A DNA stretch of 64,000 bases from Membranipora membranacea (GCA_914767715.1 OU612075.1:2170001-2234000), one strand, 5' to 3'; positions 14,130 to 27,174 are shown, counted from the stretch's first letter. A program made the numbers and translations. The notes: generated from the sequence alone by a model not told the origin.

Positions 14130-14330
14130 ATCAAGAGATTATTTATATATAATATGTGTATAAATAATCTCTAATTCATTACGCCAGAGATTATTTATAT
14201 CCCGAATCCATAACAGAATCGAAAAAACACGATTATTGATATATATAATATATATATATAATATATTATTATATGATATTATAATATTATATTATAATAT
14301 ATATATATGTATATTGTCGCTGGCGTAATA
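14130..14330. repeat. AT-rich palindromes and TA microsatellite
   Basis: AGAGATTATTTATA (about 14135) is mirrored by TATAAATAATCTCT (about 14160) and repeated again near 14186; then a long TA/TATA run at about 14238-14310. Lies in the ENOX 3' UTR. Confidence 0.55.
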
Positions 14331-14570
14331 AATTCTTAGCCTGGTATCTGTAAACTAAGAACTTCACGTACCAACCCCTCCCCAAATTACATAGCTTGTG
14401 CTCTAATGGAACGTTGAGTTTAATTTGTACATTTATGTTATAACAAGTTGTTCTGTTTTGACTAGCATTTGCGTCAATTCGTTCTAAACACCAAAATTTA
14501 ATGGTTATGTTTTGCTTAATTATGTTGTTATTTAATGTAAATACTGAATATATTAGTTAATCTTGTATGT

Positions 14571-14576
14571 AATAAA
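14571..14576 (+). terminator. Poly(A) signal of the ENOX gene
   Basis: AATAAA about 450 nt after the ENOX stop codon, followed by an A run. The 3' UTR contains AT-rich hairpins (14130-14330). Confidence 0.6.
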
Positions 14577-15743
14577 AAAAGATGATTTGAGTAAGTCTGC
14601 CACATTATTTTTAATCTTTATGTAGAATTTTTCTCAGTTGCTGAGCAATAAAGGCCTCTTATGTACTTTTATAAGCATAAAATTTTGTTTGTCTAATAAG
14701 ATTAGAGATAGCTGGCACACGACCAGGAAAACGATGCCTAAATGGAGTAATGGTATGGGCTTAAGGGATTTAAGTGCTGTAATAAAAAAACTTAAAGTCA
14801 CAAATTTATTATTGAAAGGTTGTTTTTTGCATTTAATTACACAAAATTGATTTGTGGAAAAATATCAAAGCAATCTTTTATTTATGCGTGAAATATGTAT
14901 TGAATAAGATGGCTTGTATAACTATGTTGGTGTTATGATGGCCATTATAGTAAAGCATAACAGGTGAATGACTTGTGAATAAAAAGCCACAAATGGTAGT
15001 GATTTGCCATATTGTATAAGTGGCACTTGGCTATCTCTAGTTAAAGCGCTCAAATTGTGATAGCTAGAAAGCTGAATAGCTGGAAGTGGCATTTTATTAT
15101 CAACGACTTTCCCAAAAAAGAGTGGTTGTTAATAAGTGCCACTACCAGCTATCCCAGTTTGAGCGTCTGAACTAGGCTATCTCATGTCATCTGGCACAGG
15201 GAAATAAGATTTAGTGTTGATTTGCTGGATGAAAAGACATTGGTTTATAAAATTAGAAAATATAAGCTCTTAAACTTTTTATCACAGTAATAGAGGGTGG
15301 ACTATTTAAACATTGGCATGGCGATGAGATGACGGAGGGTGGGTATATCCTACCCTCCCTGAATGAGGTGAAGCTTGTGGAATGGAAATGCGGGTTGTTC
15401 TCTCAATCAAGTTGACTTCAGAAATTTTAAAAAAAATGGTATTGTCATCAGAAAGAAATGCTAATATCAGGAATTGATTGGAATCCCTTTCCTCTGCGCC
15501 TTTCATTGACAGAAATAAAGTTACTTGGCCACTCAAGCAAACATGGGTACGGCCCAATTTAGTGTTTTGGATTAGGGAAAGGGTGTTTGTAATGCAACCT
15601 TGAATTGTCACTGCGATATCCTTACAGAGGAAGTATGGCATCTATAACATGGTTAAAGCTGGTTAATAATTTGAATAAATCATGCAGCATGTTTAAATAA
15701 AAAAAATAGAAAAATATAACTCTCTCAGTCTTATATAAGTAAA
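14577..15743. other. Spacer between ENOX and the peroxidase 3' end
   Basis: ENOX (+) and the peroxidase (-) are tail to tail here. The stretch holds a palindromic element (15020-15200) and a GC-rich hairpin (15334-15359) in the probable peroxidase 3' UTR. No exon is visible. Confidence 0.45.
15020..15200. mobile_element. Degenerate palindromic element, same family as 43091-43224
   Basis: The left half (TGGCACTTGGCTATCTCTAG, GCTCAAA, AGCTGGAAGTGGCA, ATTATCAAC) is mirrored by the right half (GTTAATAAGTGCCACTACCA, TTTGAGCG, AACTAGGCTATCTC, TGGCAC). The motifs GCTCAAA, GCTGGTAG-n-GGCA and ATTATCAACCACTTTC recur in the perfect palindrome at 43091-43224, so they are copies of one family; this copy is older. 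Confidence 0.55.
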
Positions 15744-18700
15744 TTAATTTAGCAGCCAATATTTGGTCATAACACCGACAGCTAGTAATATTCCTAAGGG
15801 TGAATGGCTTGCTGCTGCGGCCGTTGTTTGTTCTGTTGTGGGTTGAGCTGTTGTTTGTGTCACTGCCTGACACACTGAAGGTTCTGTGTCTGCTGTCGGA
15901 TCAACTAATGCTATGACAGCGCCTCCGGCAGCTGGTGGAGTTACCTTCTCAATCATCTTTGTCCATGCCTGTAAATTATTATACATTACTTTATCTGACA
16001 GACAATATCATCATTGACGGATGTTTTCAATTACATTCCAAAGATATTACAAGATATTAAAAGGTGGGGAAGTGAAAAAATGATACTGTTTGGTGCTTGG
16101 AGAATTGATTGGTATACCATGTTATAATGTCTTGACAAGGAGTCATAAATAAGATAAAAAGCTCCCGAATGTTAATAGCTCTATCATTCTCTATCTTAAT
16201 TTTCAATCTTGAAAAAGTTCTCCCTCCCCCCCCCCCCCTGTTTAACATGAGTGAAAATCCATGACAACCCCCTACTTGTGATTCCTGTTCTAGGGCGGTA
16301 TACAAAAATATAACACTTCTACTACATAATGTTTGAAAACCAGCTTTTACACTTTTATCATGAATTTGTCCTGGGATTCCTGACGATTTGTATTTATCTT
16401 TACATGAATAGAAACAGAGATTAAATACCGCTACGTCGCTCAAAAAAACTGACAGATGGGTCATAATACGATTAAACCAAACTGACCCAAAATTTCCGTC
16501 TTTCAACACAAAAAATGGCAAGTAATAATCCATTATGAGGAACTAGAAGTCGCCTCTCAATCTTACTAAAGCTTAAGGTGTGGCTACATGTCACGATTTT
16601 TACATCGATTTGGGGTCACGAGTGGTTAATCGGTGGATCTGCACGAGTGATTACTCGTGTTAAGTGGACATCCAACTTGTTGGTCTTTTGCCCGAGTGAT
16701 CTAGACGATCCTCTATGCTGATTGGTTGTTGATTGCTTGCTTAAATAATTACGCGGTTAAACACGTCATCTATCAAATCGTGACAGGCTATCAAAAATGG
16801 AGGAGTTGATAATATCTGTAGTTAAATCACATCCTCCTATTTATGATAAAAAAGACCATAACTACAAAGATAGGAGTGGTGCTGTAGTGAAAATATGGAA
16901 GGTAATAGCTGTATCACTTGGAAATGGAAGCTGTCCTGACATGACATCCATAGTATAGCATAGGAAAATCAATTTTACAGAAGAATGAAATTTTATTTGG
17001 TGAAGATTCTAAGTGACAAAGACCCGGATTTAATATGACATATCCGGTCATTTGTTAACACGCCCATTAAATATCATTGGTCAATCGATTGAACTGAGGG
17101 AGTTAATTGGTCAATCTAGGCACCTGATTTATTACCCCACTATAACTCACTAAACCATCGAGTACTAACTCATAGGCATGTGTAGCAGTGTGAGATCGGC
17201 CTAGCATGTCTAGACATGCCATCGGCCTGTGATTACATCGTGACATGTAGCCACACCTTAAGAGATCCAAATTTTTGCTAACTGTATTTTGGTGTGTAGG
17301 GTAGGTTTTTAAATAAAGATGATTAGATAACACGTCTTACTCATGCCTCGCATGTGTATGCTTTTGTAATGGGTGGTAATCGCATCATTACATAGGATTA
17401 AGATAATTTGAGCAGGTAGTAGAGGGATGTGCGGGTTGGAGTAGAATAACCAAACTACCTGCTCAGGAAAGGATTAAACCTGCTGCAATATCCTTGATTA
17501 AGATATAAAAGGTGATAAAATACCTGGCCTTGTGGACTCAGGTATTATACCAATGACTTGATCTGATTCACAAACAGGTGGCTGATAACCAAAACATCTG
17601 TTCCCGTTTGTGGAATCTGCTGACATCTGATGGGGGGGGGGGGGGGGGGGGGTCAGGCAGGGACTCAGACCGGATATTTTTTAATTTCATTTGACAAAAC
17701 TGTTGAAGAGTATTTTAGAATTATGGCTGCAAAGCAGCTCCTTTCAAGATTAAAATGACACAAAATCCAAATAGAAGCTGTGAAACGTAAAATCGGATAT
17801 AAATTACTCACCAGGGAGAAATCTTTCAGCCATTCTCCGTTGTTAGTTGCATATTTGTTAAAAGTATCATATCCTGGAGATCGCTCCTCTGGAAGTGTAT
17901 CGTTCTCGCTAAAAGAAGGAAACATTGTTCTTAAGGCAATTGCTAGAGCAAGAAACACACCATAGATTTTCCTGAGCGATATCGGGGCCGAATTTGACGC
18001 ATGACAACTGTTATTTGATTTCGCCATCACAACTTTAGCAATTGAGTTTAGGCCTTGAGTATCCTTTTTTATTTTTAATGTTCACCTTGAAACCTTTTTT
18101 TTTGCATTTGATCATTGATACGATTTGAGACAATTTTATTGAAATTTGAGTGCAATAAATTTTTACAATACCAGCCAACCATCAGGGACTTTCTAAAATT
18201 GTCTTTTTTTACTTCAAATCTGATTGGTTACAAAAGCTGCATCACATCAATGCAGGTGCATTCAACATCATCAATGACTCTTGCTCGTTAATACTATGAT
18301 GCTTATAAAACAGCTGTGTATACTAAATGTGGCAGTGCAGTTTTATGAATTGGTTGGTAGCAGTTTGGTGTAGTTGTTTTTGTAAGGGTATAACCTGAAT
18401 GAAGCCAGTTCAAACCTGACCATTACCCAACCTCAACTATGACATTAGTCAATCTCTATGCGGGGCTCATTGGCCCTAGTAAGGGTGCTGACCAGTCCAC
18501 TCAATATAGTAGATATTACTGTAAATGTCAAAAAGTAAAGAAAAACAGTGAGGAGGCAACTACCAAAGAAAAAATCTTCAAATTATTTGCTCAGTTTTGA
18601 TTGATGCATACCTCCCAGGGCTGGTTGAGCTGGAGGTCACGTTCCACGCCAGACACATGTCAGAACTAAACATGAGGTTCTTGTCTCCGTCAGCTGCCTG

Positions 18701-21700
18701 TACATACTGTAAATATTTGTCCTCCTTTGTCGGGTTCAGGCTTCGCTGTTGGAGAAAAACCAGGAGATGTCACCAATGTCTATTACATAGCACTGACACA
18801 TAAACGTGTTGCGAAATTCAATGTTAAAACTAACATTTAAATCAGATCGGATTGTATGAAATACTATGGTTGTGCCAAATCCTTCGCTTCTTGATGAGGT
18901 GAATTGATTAGCCCCAAATTTTTATACTTACCTTTACGACACGACACACGTAATCTTCGCGTGGTCTTAAAAAGCATTGATCAGAGAGAATAAAATTAAT
19001 GTAGTTGTTTGTTAACGTGATATATCGCCTTTTCAGTTTCTCAGAAACCACTTGGCAATTCTGTAGGTGATTATTTATTTGGTTTTAATGACTGCTTCTT
19101 TCAATTTGAAGCAAACCTGTAAAAAGCCCTAGCTGTTCTAATGTGAGAAAAATGGAGGGCGTTACCACACTTCCTCATTAGATGATGGTACAAGCTGAAT
19201 CATTTTATTGGGGCTCTCAACTAAATTTAGATGTTATTGAGACCACGCTGAGGGTGCTTGATCCATTCCACAACCCGTTTGATGATGTAAGTAATAGTGT
19301 GGTGAGTATAGTTTCCCATGCATGTTTTCTTGCACAGAGAAGCTTTTGAACTTTGCTGCTGAATTAGGTACAACAGCCGAAAATTATCTCAAAGTGTGGG
19401 CCTGAGTATTTTAGATCAAAATGCTTGTCACCTTGTTGATTATTTATATTGGTGCTTAAGAGCAGTTAGCATATTTTTATGGGCGTCTAGATGCGCACAA
19501 TATTATTTGTAGTACATTACCCATTTATTTTATTAGCTAACAAAATTAATATCAATTTATGGACCACACTATACTTTTTGGTACTATTCTAAAGCTATTC
19601 TAGTCCATCTTGAAACCCTTGAATATATTCAATAAGCGCTGTAATAAAAAAGTCACCAGTAATTTGAGTTCCCAGGCTAAGAGGTTGTAGTGTGGCCTCA
19701 TATCACCATTGATGATAAGGACCCCTCTACCAATCTAATCAGTCCTCTGGTACTCAGGCTAAGCCATAAGAGGGTACTTACAAGGGTCCAATTTTTACTT
19801 CTGTCCAACACATCGATATAGAACTGATTATCAAGTCCAAACTCGTTGTCAACCCACGGCTGCTGGAATCCGGATGCGTTCACTCTTGCTCTGCCCAGTG
19901 TATGTGCACCTACAATGATAAGGTCAAGATTGTAGAAAACCAACGAAATGCATGAAGACGCAAAATGGTCATGCGATATACTACTGACGACCCGAGTTAA
20001 TTTTTACACATTAGGGGCGGGTACATGTTAGGTACTCGTAATAAATGGACTCTAACGGTCTGATGCCAGTGTGATGAAGATGAGGGACAATTGTAGGAAT
20101 GAGCGCAAAGAAAAACTTCTGTAGCAACTCAGTCACTTACGCAGGTACAATGCACTTACACTAGCACTAAATACAGGTAGAACCAACATATCTATATGTG
20201 GCCACAACAAATAAAAACCTTCAATGTTGTCAAATAAATGGTTGATTAAATTCAGGTGTCTTATCACACGCCATTTCCCATAGCATGAGCGGCAAAAAAT
20301 TAGTTGCCTTAGTGGTGAGGCCACAAAATGTGCGCACGTTGTTCTCTATTTACAGGTAGGTCTGCTGTTTCAATTGCCTTTAAACTCACCTAGCAAAGCA
20401 ACTGTTTCATCAGCAGTCAATCGAAACTGGTCGAAGAAGTAAGTAGTTGTAGTGTTGTAGTCATTGTGAGGATTTGGATATGAGTCACTGGCTGATTGAT
20501 TCGCATCCATAGAGTTACAATCTACCCTGCCGTATCTCATGTTGACAACCAATTGAGCTTTGTCTTCATCTAAAATCAGAATTTACATTGCCAATCAATT
20601 ATACAGCTATTTCATGACTAGAATAAGGTATCATTGAGCACAACAATAAAATGTCATCTGTGCTTTTTGACGAAAGCATCTGCAAAGTAAACTGTGGGTA
20701 CTTAATCTTGTTTTTTAGTGAATCTTTGTCTCTTTGAACAGTTTTCTCTTTTTATTTGTGCAATCAACTGTGCTGCACAATGCATGGCTACGAAGTGACT
20801 GACGCAACAGTTCTATTTAAATCTTGATGCATCATCAATAGCAGATTTTACCTCTTTGGCCTGCCTCATTTATTTCCTCTTTGGATGGCTTAGATTAGGA
20901 TTTCGACATCACTGTTTTTTAAATTAAGCTAAAATTCACTTTTAAGCCTCCAATTTCAATTTCAATTTGGTACTAAGAAAGAATATTGAGGATATTTTAA
21001 AGAAGAGTATATTATGTTGTGTTTGCGGTTTGATTTACAAAGTTATAAAACAACACAATACGATATCCACCTACCTGTAGAAGCTCCTAGAGTTAGACCG
21101 TGAGCGAGCGCCTCATGTGCACACAGAATCCAGTAATCAGCACGGCTCATCATCGCACTGACATTGTGACTGTCGTAACTCTGCTTCAGCGCAGCCATAT
21201 ATCCACTTAGTCCTTTAGAATAAGAGAGTGAGGATAAATCTAAGTAAAAACCTTGCGTTTGTATATAGTCGTAATACCATGTTAGACACCCAGTGTTGGT
21301 TTTTTTCCAGTGGTCTACTACAAATTTTGTGCTGGTGTAGTACAGGAGCAATCGTGGTCGGATGCCCTCCATGACCACATCATATCCACTGCTGGAACTT
21401 AAACTCAGGACCTCTCCATTGACATTAATTATTTTGAAGGATACAGGAGGCTTGACTTGCTAAAATTATTATGCCTATGGTACCAATCATCCATGCTCTA
21501 TTTCCCATTTTAAATGAACTGTACTATCCTATAGAAGCACTCTTTGACTGTTTTATTCATAGACAAAACATGTGTGTTTTGTCTATGGTTTTATTTCTAT
21601 GCTTGATTATAACCATCCACCAAATTTTATGTAAAAGCAATAGGCAAAAATTGATTGACTAACAGGAGTGGTTTAGTTTTCTATTAAGTACATTTCTATG

Positions 21701-22607
21701 ACTTACCGCCATTATCTCCATTAATGAGATCCACACACCCGTTACATCCACCATCACCCACACAGTCATGGAAGGCTAGCCTGACAAACCCGGCTATCCT
21801 GGTCTGATCTTCGCCTGTCAGCTCTTTACAAAATTCTCTTGCTTCATTTTCCTGTGCAGAAAATATTATGGTAAGATAAATGTGTTTAATCTCTTCATTT
21901 ACATTTAAATTTTAATCTGCTTTATTCTCCTATGCAAGAAACATTACATTTACTCAGGATAAGTCCGCTAAATTGATTTATTTACCCTAGTAGAGGCTTG
22001 TTGTACTTAAATTCTTGAGTTGGTAAAATGTACTCAAAATGTACTGAAAAAGCCAACCAGAGCTAGCATAAAAGATTTTGCTAGCTAACAGTTAACACTA
22101 AGTCACCGCGAAAATGGCTGAACGACACTTGTGCTTATATTCTTCCCTCAAGGTTTATTATTTCATAAAGGGTGTCGGATGTAACACCGCGAATGCATCC
22201 AAAGATGAGATGTGAAAAGACATTGAAGCTGTTAATTTGATGCGGTATAGATTTAACAGCGAGTAACAATATGCATGATGAAAATCATCTTGCATTTGGA
22301 TGACATTTCACCGTTGCGCAGATATTCGATTCATTGTGAATCAAGGACACTGTTGCGTAAAAAATTCCCGCTGGTCTAGTGCAGAGTTAAACGTAAGATA
22401 TGTTCTGCTAGTAAGTGCCGTATATAAAACAAGGACACCCAGCTCCTAATACCGCATGCTGTTCTAGTGCAGAGTTAATCGTTAGATATGAACTGTTAGT
22501 AAAAGTGTAAAAATTGATGAAGTTACCTGGCATTGATAAGGTGTTTTGCTGTCAACAAGGAGGGTTGCTACAGCAAGAAATAAAATTACTACCGCGCTGT
22601 GCTGCAT
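15744..22607 (-). CDS. Secreted/surface plant-type (non-animal superfamily) haem peroxidase
   Basis: Exons (minus): 22607-22527, 21851-21707, 21212-21075, 20569-20390, 19909-19782, 18745-18612, 17908-17812, 15968-15744; GT-AG borders, phases 0,1,1,1,0,2,0, total 375 aa. Residues 1-20 form a signal peptide ([20 protein letters not shown]). The distal haem site is VRLAFHDC with Arg51 and His55, followed by [11 protein letters not shown], a Cys-rich, Ca-site-like loop. [14 protein letters not shown] (98-111) matches the conserved helix after the distal site. The proximal site is [10 protein letters not shown] with His184; SSDMCLAW lies near the end of the domain. Known for the family: H2O2-dependent oxidation of phenols and other donors. 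After about residue 325 a Thr/Ala/Gln-rich stalk leads to a hydrophobic tail ([21 protein letters not shown]), suggesting a GPI anchor or C-terminal membrane segment (inference). It is not an animal haem peroxidase (MPO/dual-oxidase type). The seven introns argue against bacterial contamination. The class within the superfamily is uncertain. Confidence 0.9.
16204..16240. repeat. Poly-C/poly-G tract
   Basis: A run of C after CTCCCTCC inside peroxidase intron 7. Similar mononucleotide G/C runs occur at 17632-17653, 27158-27174, 58706-58729 and 61273-61284. Confidence 0.6.
16573..17264. mobile_element. Non-autonomous PIF/Harbinger-like DNA transposon with a MADF relic
   Basis: The ends GGTGTGGCTACATGTCACGA and its mirror at about 17240-17260 form near-perfect terminal inverted repeats of about 21 bp, flanked on both sides by TTAA. 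Inside, ATG at 16797 opens a 53-codon frame ending at 16958 that reads [20 protein letters not shown] then [20 protein letters not shown], a recognisable MADF (SANT/Myb-like) domain start. MADF proteins are the usual accessory DNA-binding protein of PIF/Harbinger elements, which prefer TWA targets; TTAA is compatible but would also fit piggyBac. The element lies in peroxidase intron 7. A diverged relative of the left end lies at about 44013-44100. Confidence 0.65.
16797..16958 (+). pseudogene. Truncated MADF-domain ORF of the transposon
   Basis: 53 codons, residues 3-45 matching the first helices of a MADF domain (hydrophobic LI.SV, HPPIYD, NYKD, W..IA.SLG). It stops before the rest of the domain, so it is a relic or would need splicing to continue. 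It lies between the transposon's inverted repeats. Confidence 0.55.
17632..17653. repeat. Poly-G tract of about 22 nt
   Basis: Uninterrupted G run within peroxidase intron 7, G-quadruplex prone. Its length may be unreliable in an assembly. Confidence 0.75.
20288..20365. repeat. Dispersed repeat fragment
   Basis: GCGGCAAAAAATTAGTTGCC, TTAGTGGTGAGGCCACAA and TTGTTCTCTATTTACAGGTA match, with substitutions, the repeat at 51237-51316 and 52180-52256. Located in peroxidase intron 4; nature unknown. Confidence 0.5.
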
Positions 22608-22650
22608 TCTGTGTCAGTTTACTTGTGTCAGCTCTAGAATGATGTTCTAA
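22525..22650 (-). other. Peroxidase start-codon exon with upstream 3' splice site
   Basis: The ATG at 22607-22605 is preceded on the minus strand by TTGTATATTTTTAG, a good acceptor about 40 nt upstream, so the 5' UTR is probably split and the first exon lies further upstream. The exon ends CAG|GTAACT at 22527. Confidence 0.45.
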
Positions 22651-23997
22651 AAATATACAACAGAAAAGGTGTGAGCATCAATTTACACTGTTAATCACCA
22701 AGGGAAGGCTGGTGACATTGTAAGAAATACATCTCCGTGAACACGGGCAAAAACACGCTCCAAAGTTGTGAGGCTCCTTTGCTAAAAATAAAGTTAGGGG
22801 CAATATGGTACAAAGTAATCAAACCATTTTATCTTCATGGTTGTTTTCTATCGGGTTATTTCTTAAAACCAAGCCAGTGCGACAGGTCTGTTACCTTTTA
22901 CTAACATTTCAATGAAAAAAACAGAGGCTGATGAACTTTGTTGTTGACTCAGATGAAAAAGTGTCATTTTGACATTTGGTCGCATCGATCCATTAGGGTT
23001 GCTCAGTGATCTGTTTCTAGTGAAATACGTAGCCTAGAACCTGAATGCTAGTTCTTTGGCTTTGCAACCGCATATATTTTTGGCCAAGACTATTCCATTT
23101 CCATTTATCATTTAAAGAAACTCTGCAACTCTTAAATAATAATTTTTACTCTGATCTGATGAATTGCGCAGCACTAGTTAACCAATTACTGGTATAAACA
23201 TAAAACATTATTAAAAGTAGCAATGTCAATAGGCCTACACTTTTTAAATTAGCAAGTTGAATGATCTAGTGGTTGGTCATTATATATACTCCTTTTTGTA
23301 TAGAGATGATTTATTGATTTTCACATCACTTCATTCTGGACATACTATTATTGTTCCTTTGTTGATAATTCAATGAGTAAAATGAAAAATATGACAGTAT
23401 CCCCATGAAATATATTCTGATTGTATTAATGAAATCTCATAACCTTTTTTAGAACATTTAATATGAATTTAATATCCTTTAACATGTGTTAATCTTTTAA
23501 CCACACTGAATCAGAGAACAGCTGCATGTTGAAACTGAAGTTTACAAGCTTGCTTAGCGATAGCAAATCAATGGTTCTTAGAAAAGCCTTCATTGATGTT
23601 ATATTCTTCAAAAACCAAATTTTCTGATTTTCAATAATATATGTGCAAGATTAGCAAATTTCAAATTCAAATCTTCAAATCAAGCTGTATTTACATATGG
23701 CGAGGTTGAGAGACAACGTAAAATGCACAGCAGACAGAGGGCTCCATCTTTTTATTGCTCACTCTGTCAATTTTTTTCCACACTGTTAGACACCCCTGAG
23801 ATTGAAAAAATAAGTTAATGACCGATTCTCACTCTATTTTTAAAGCAGGTATTCAAGGTTACCAAAATCTATTGAATTCTGATGAGGAGAATTTAAGTTT
23901 ATAACTGTGTGAAACATTATTTTTATAAGTGTTCCACTTCTAAATAGTAGTGTGTAGAAAAGATCACAAACCTAATCTCCCTGTGTAGATCTTATAC

Positions 23998-24060
23998 CTT
24001 CTTCACTAAGCCACAAATCCTCGAATGATATTAAACTGTGACAATCTGTGTTTTTATATA
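23998..24060 (-). promoter_or_regulatory. Candidate peroxidase promoter and 5' UTR exon
   Basis: On the minus strand TATATAAAAA (24060-24051) lies about 30 nt before a stretch that ends in AAGAAG|GTATAAG, a usable donor at 23998|23997. Spliced to the acceptor near 22650 this would give a short leader for the peroxidase. This is inference from motif spacing; RNA ends would decide. Confidence 0.3.
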
Positions 24061-27000
24061 ACACTACGAGATCTGATCTCCAGTATATAGTCTGTAATCT
24101 CTAAGTGTTCATGTATTGTGATATGGATCATCAGTGATTCATAGCCTTAGTATGCTGAGTGTGCTAGGTGAAGGGTTTAGCCAACCCACCCATCCAACTA
24201 ATAAGGTATGCGCAGAGGCTAAGTAAATGGTAATGGTAATAGAATAAGCATTACAATGTGCTGTAAAAGTACAGTAGATGTTCAGCAAGACAAGCTAAGG
24301 GCACACAACACATCCCCCTATTTCTCTGCTAAAAATACAGCAGGTTACAATTAAATCAAAGATGAGGACGATTACGAGACTAGATTATCTAATAATCAAA
24401 CTTGATGATCTAAATCTCCAGCTAAAATGAAGATCACCCATGCCTACCGTTTCTTGTCAAAGACCATCAATCATTTAAAGTGATATATCGCCTTTTCAGT
24501 TTCTCAGGAACTACTTGTCCCATCTCAAAAAATCCTTCACTGATACGTTGCCAGTAGTCTGACTTATGTTTAATATCGCAATTTTTTTCAAACCGCATGT
24601 TCCTTGATTTATTGTACATTAACTAAAATACATTGAAAAAATATAGGCAGCAATGGGCAAAATGATGCAGTAAATTACGTCATGCAAAAGCGTGATGATA
24701 ATCTAAGCAGTATACATGCAAAGCACATTGTGTACAACAATGGATCACCTTTTTTGGGTGATTGTTTAGCATGGAAAGAGAAATGTTTATGCTCATAACT
24801 TCTCTACTACTGAATTTATCATCATACGCAACGATCAAAACCTCGAAAATACTCTCTAGTTTAATGGAAGCTAGTGTGTATAATATGTTGTTTAACCTAT
24901 TTTCAGTTTTTTGGCTGGAAAAAAGTGCATGTTTTGGACCAAATAAAGCTGGTTTAGCCACAAAAATCCAAATATCTCAAGATGTAAAGCCATAATCAAC
25001 AATCGCTTCGATCAAAACCTGCTCTATTTCATAACAATATTTTTAACATAATCACCTGATTTATTATGATATTTGTTTCATGCACAGTCATATGTGTCAT
25101 TTATGACTTAATCAGCAAATAAATTGATATTATTATTATAATTAAATTGCTGACCAGATAATTTCAGAAGGGTCAATGTTGAAAATCTTAGCATTTCTTG
25201 GTTTCTTTTGATGGAAGAATGTGTACTTCAGTTGGTTTTTTTTTTCTTCACTGGGCCATATGTTTAAAACCTCTTTCTTGACTTCAAATTAATTGCATAA
25301 AATTTTCTCACTTTTAAATATACTCGAAAACCTTCTTTAGGATTGATGATTGAGGATGGTGGTGTATTGCATCTAGGATTTGAAGTTTATCATACAGAGG
25401 AGGAGTGAATTAACTTCCTAAGTTCTAAAAAGAATTTTTCAGCGCGGCAGCTGATAGCAATTCAGGTTGCTGGGACTCATTTATAGCAAGGAATCAAATT
25501 GAATTTATCATTCAAATCCAAATAATCAGTAGTGCCTGCACTCAAATTGTCTGAAAACAAAGAACAACTTTTCCGGCTTTCTAACACCTGGTAAAGCGGA
25601 CAAAAAGATTTGATGAGAATTGTGCAAGTTGATCCTTTTTTATATGACACAACAAATGCCTTAATAGCCCTTAGCACCAGAGCTTATTAATCACAAAATA
25701 CACCACCCCCTCTCAAAACAAGCTGGAGATCTCAGGCTATTTATCTAATCAATATAAAGTTGACATGCCAATTTCTTTGTTACGCTAGATTTCTTCCTGG
25801 TCGTTTTTACGCATTAGCTGGTGCAGCAACAACAAACACGTAATGCCAGACGGGCTTACGACAAAAACAACTAGAATATAGTGTGTCTTAACAATGGTAA
25901 TCAGGCTTAATCCCAGTTGCAATATTACATGGTAAATAATGACAATGGTGTGGTGAAATGCTGGGGAGGAGGCTTACTACAATCCATGAGTAACACATAT
26001 CAGTGGGAGAATGATCGTTTATTCAATAGCTCCAGTTGAAACCGGTATAATACTCAGATTATCCTGATCTGGAGCACTTGAGCTCGCATAGTTTTTGCCC
26101 TCCCCCCATCCATAAAGCCCAATGTAGGTAGCAAAAACACTGTAATACAAACAACTCCCCTTCCCGGCTACCGTCACATTGAGATGATTTTGGGCACCTT
26201 CCTTTTATTGGTTTGTTTACTTGGACTTTAGAAGGTAGCGTACCCTGAACAGGAAGAACTTTTTTTTGGCCTAATGGCTCCAAACAAATGATTTAAAGAT
26301 TATCAATTAGTCGAATGCTGTGAGTTTTCACTAACACAATTTGAAGAAAAAACCTGATTGGAGAAAATAAATTTACCATTTCCATTATAGCTCGTGTTTC
26401 TTCTTTTATTGCCATGTTATGTGTTGTCAATGCTATTGTAAAAGTAACACCTTTGAGTTTTGTAACCGGATTCATTGGAGGTCCAATCATTACACTGTTT
26501 CTTTCATAACATTTTTCATCATAACTTGATGATGTCAGTTATCACACTGTAAAAAAATAGCGCACAATCCCAACTAATACTGTGGCAGGGCTCTTACACT
26601 AAATATGCCCTTGTTCGATATTGTGACAACTAATGCATCAAATGATGACTCTGATTTAGTCGATGTTCCCTCATCTACGTTTTTATAGGGGGGGACCTGA
26701 AATCCTGACCAGTTTATGATATAAATGTAGGGTTAATCTCAATGAAAGTCTCCGTCTTATATCTTTCTCATCCGCAGCTTCCTACGTTAATCTTACAGGT
26801 ACAGATATCAGATTGTCTTGGTGTACAAATCTAAATCAGTAAGAGCTAGTCTAGTCATATACTCAGCTGGCTTATGGACATGCAGCTGATTAAAACTTCA
26901 TTTGATTTGAGTGTATATTCCCAAACTAAATGAAAACCACAACCAATAAAACAGCATATTGATATAATGGCCCATAGACCATAGACCACAACACCTACAC

Positions 27001-27157
27001 CTTCCTACACCACCACGGAATCACATTATCAAATAAACCACGTCATTCTATAATGATTTGTTAAAACAAATGAAAACCATTACATCTAAAACAGCACCAC
27101 GGCATTATGGTACCATATGACCACGACCGCGACCTCATGGCATTTGGAATGGCGATG

Positions 27158-27174
27158 GCGGGGGGGGGGGGGGG
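27158..27174. repeat. Poly-G tract
   Basis: G run inside GGCGATGGC(G)nCCGCC, followed by the MITE at 27222. Confidence 0.6.

Noticed and set aside
16057-16533. 158-codon open frame on the minus strand
   Set aside because: It lies wholly inside peroxidase intron 7, includes the translated poly-C tract as a Gly run, and shows no domain or splice context.
26293-26490. Minus-strand open frame starting MIGPPMNPVTKLKG and followed by a GTAAAT donor
   Set aside because: It looks exon-like but has no recognisable domain, no partner exon and no promoter nearby.
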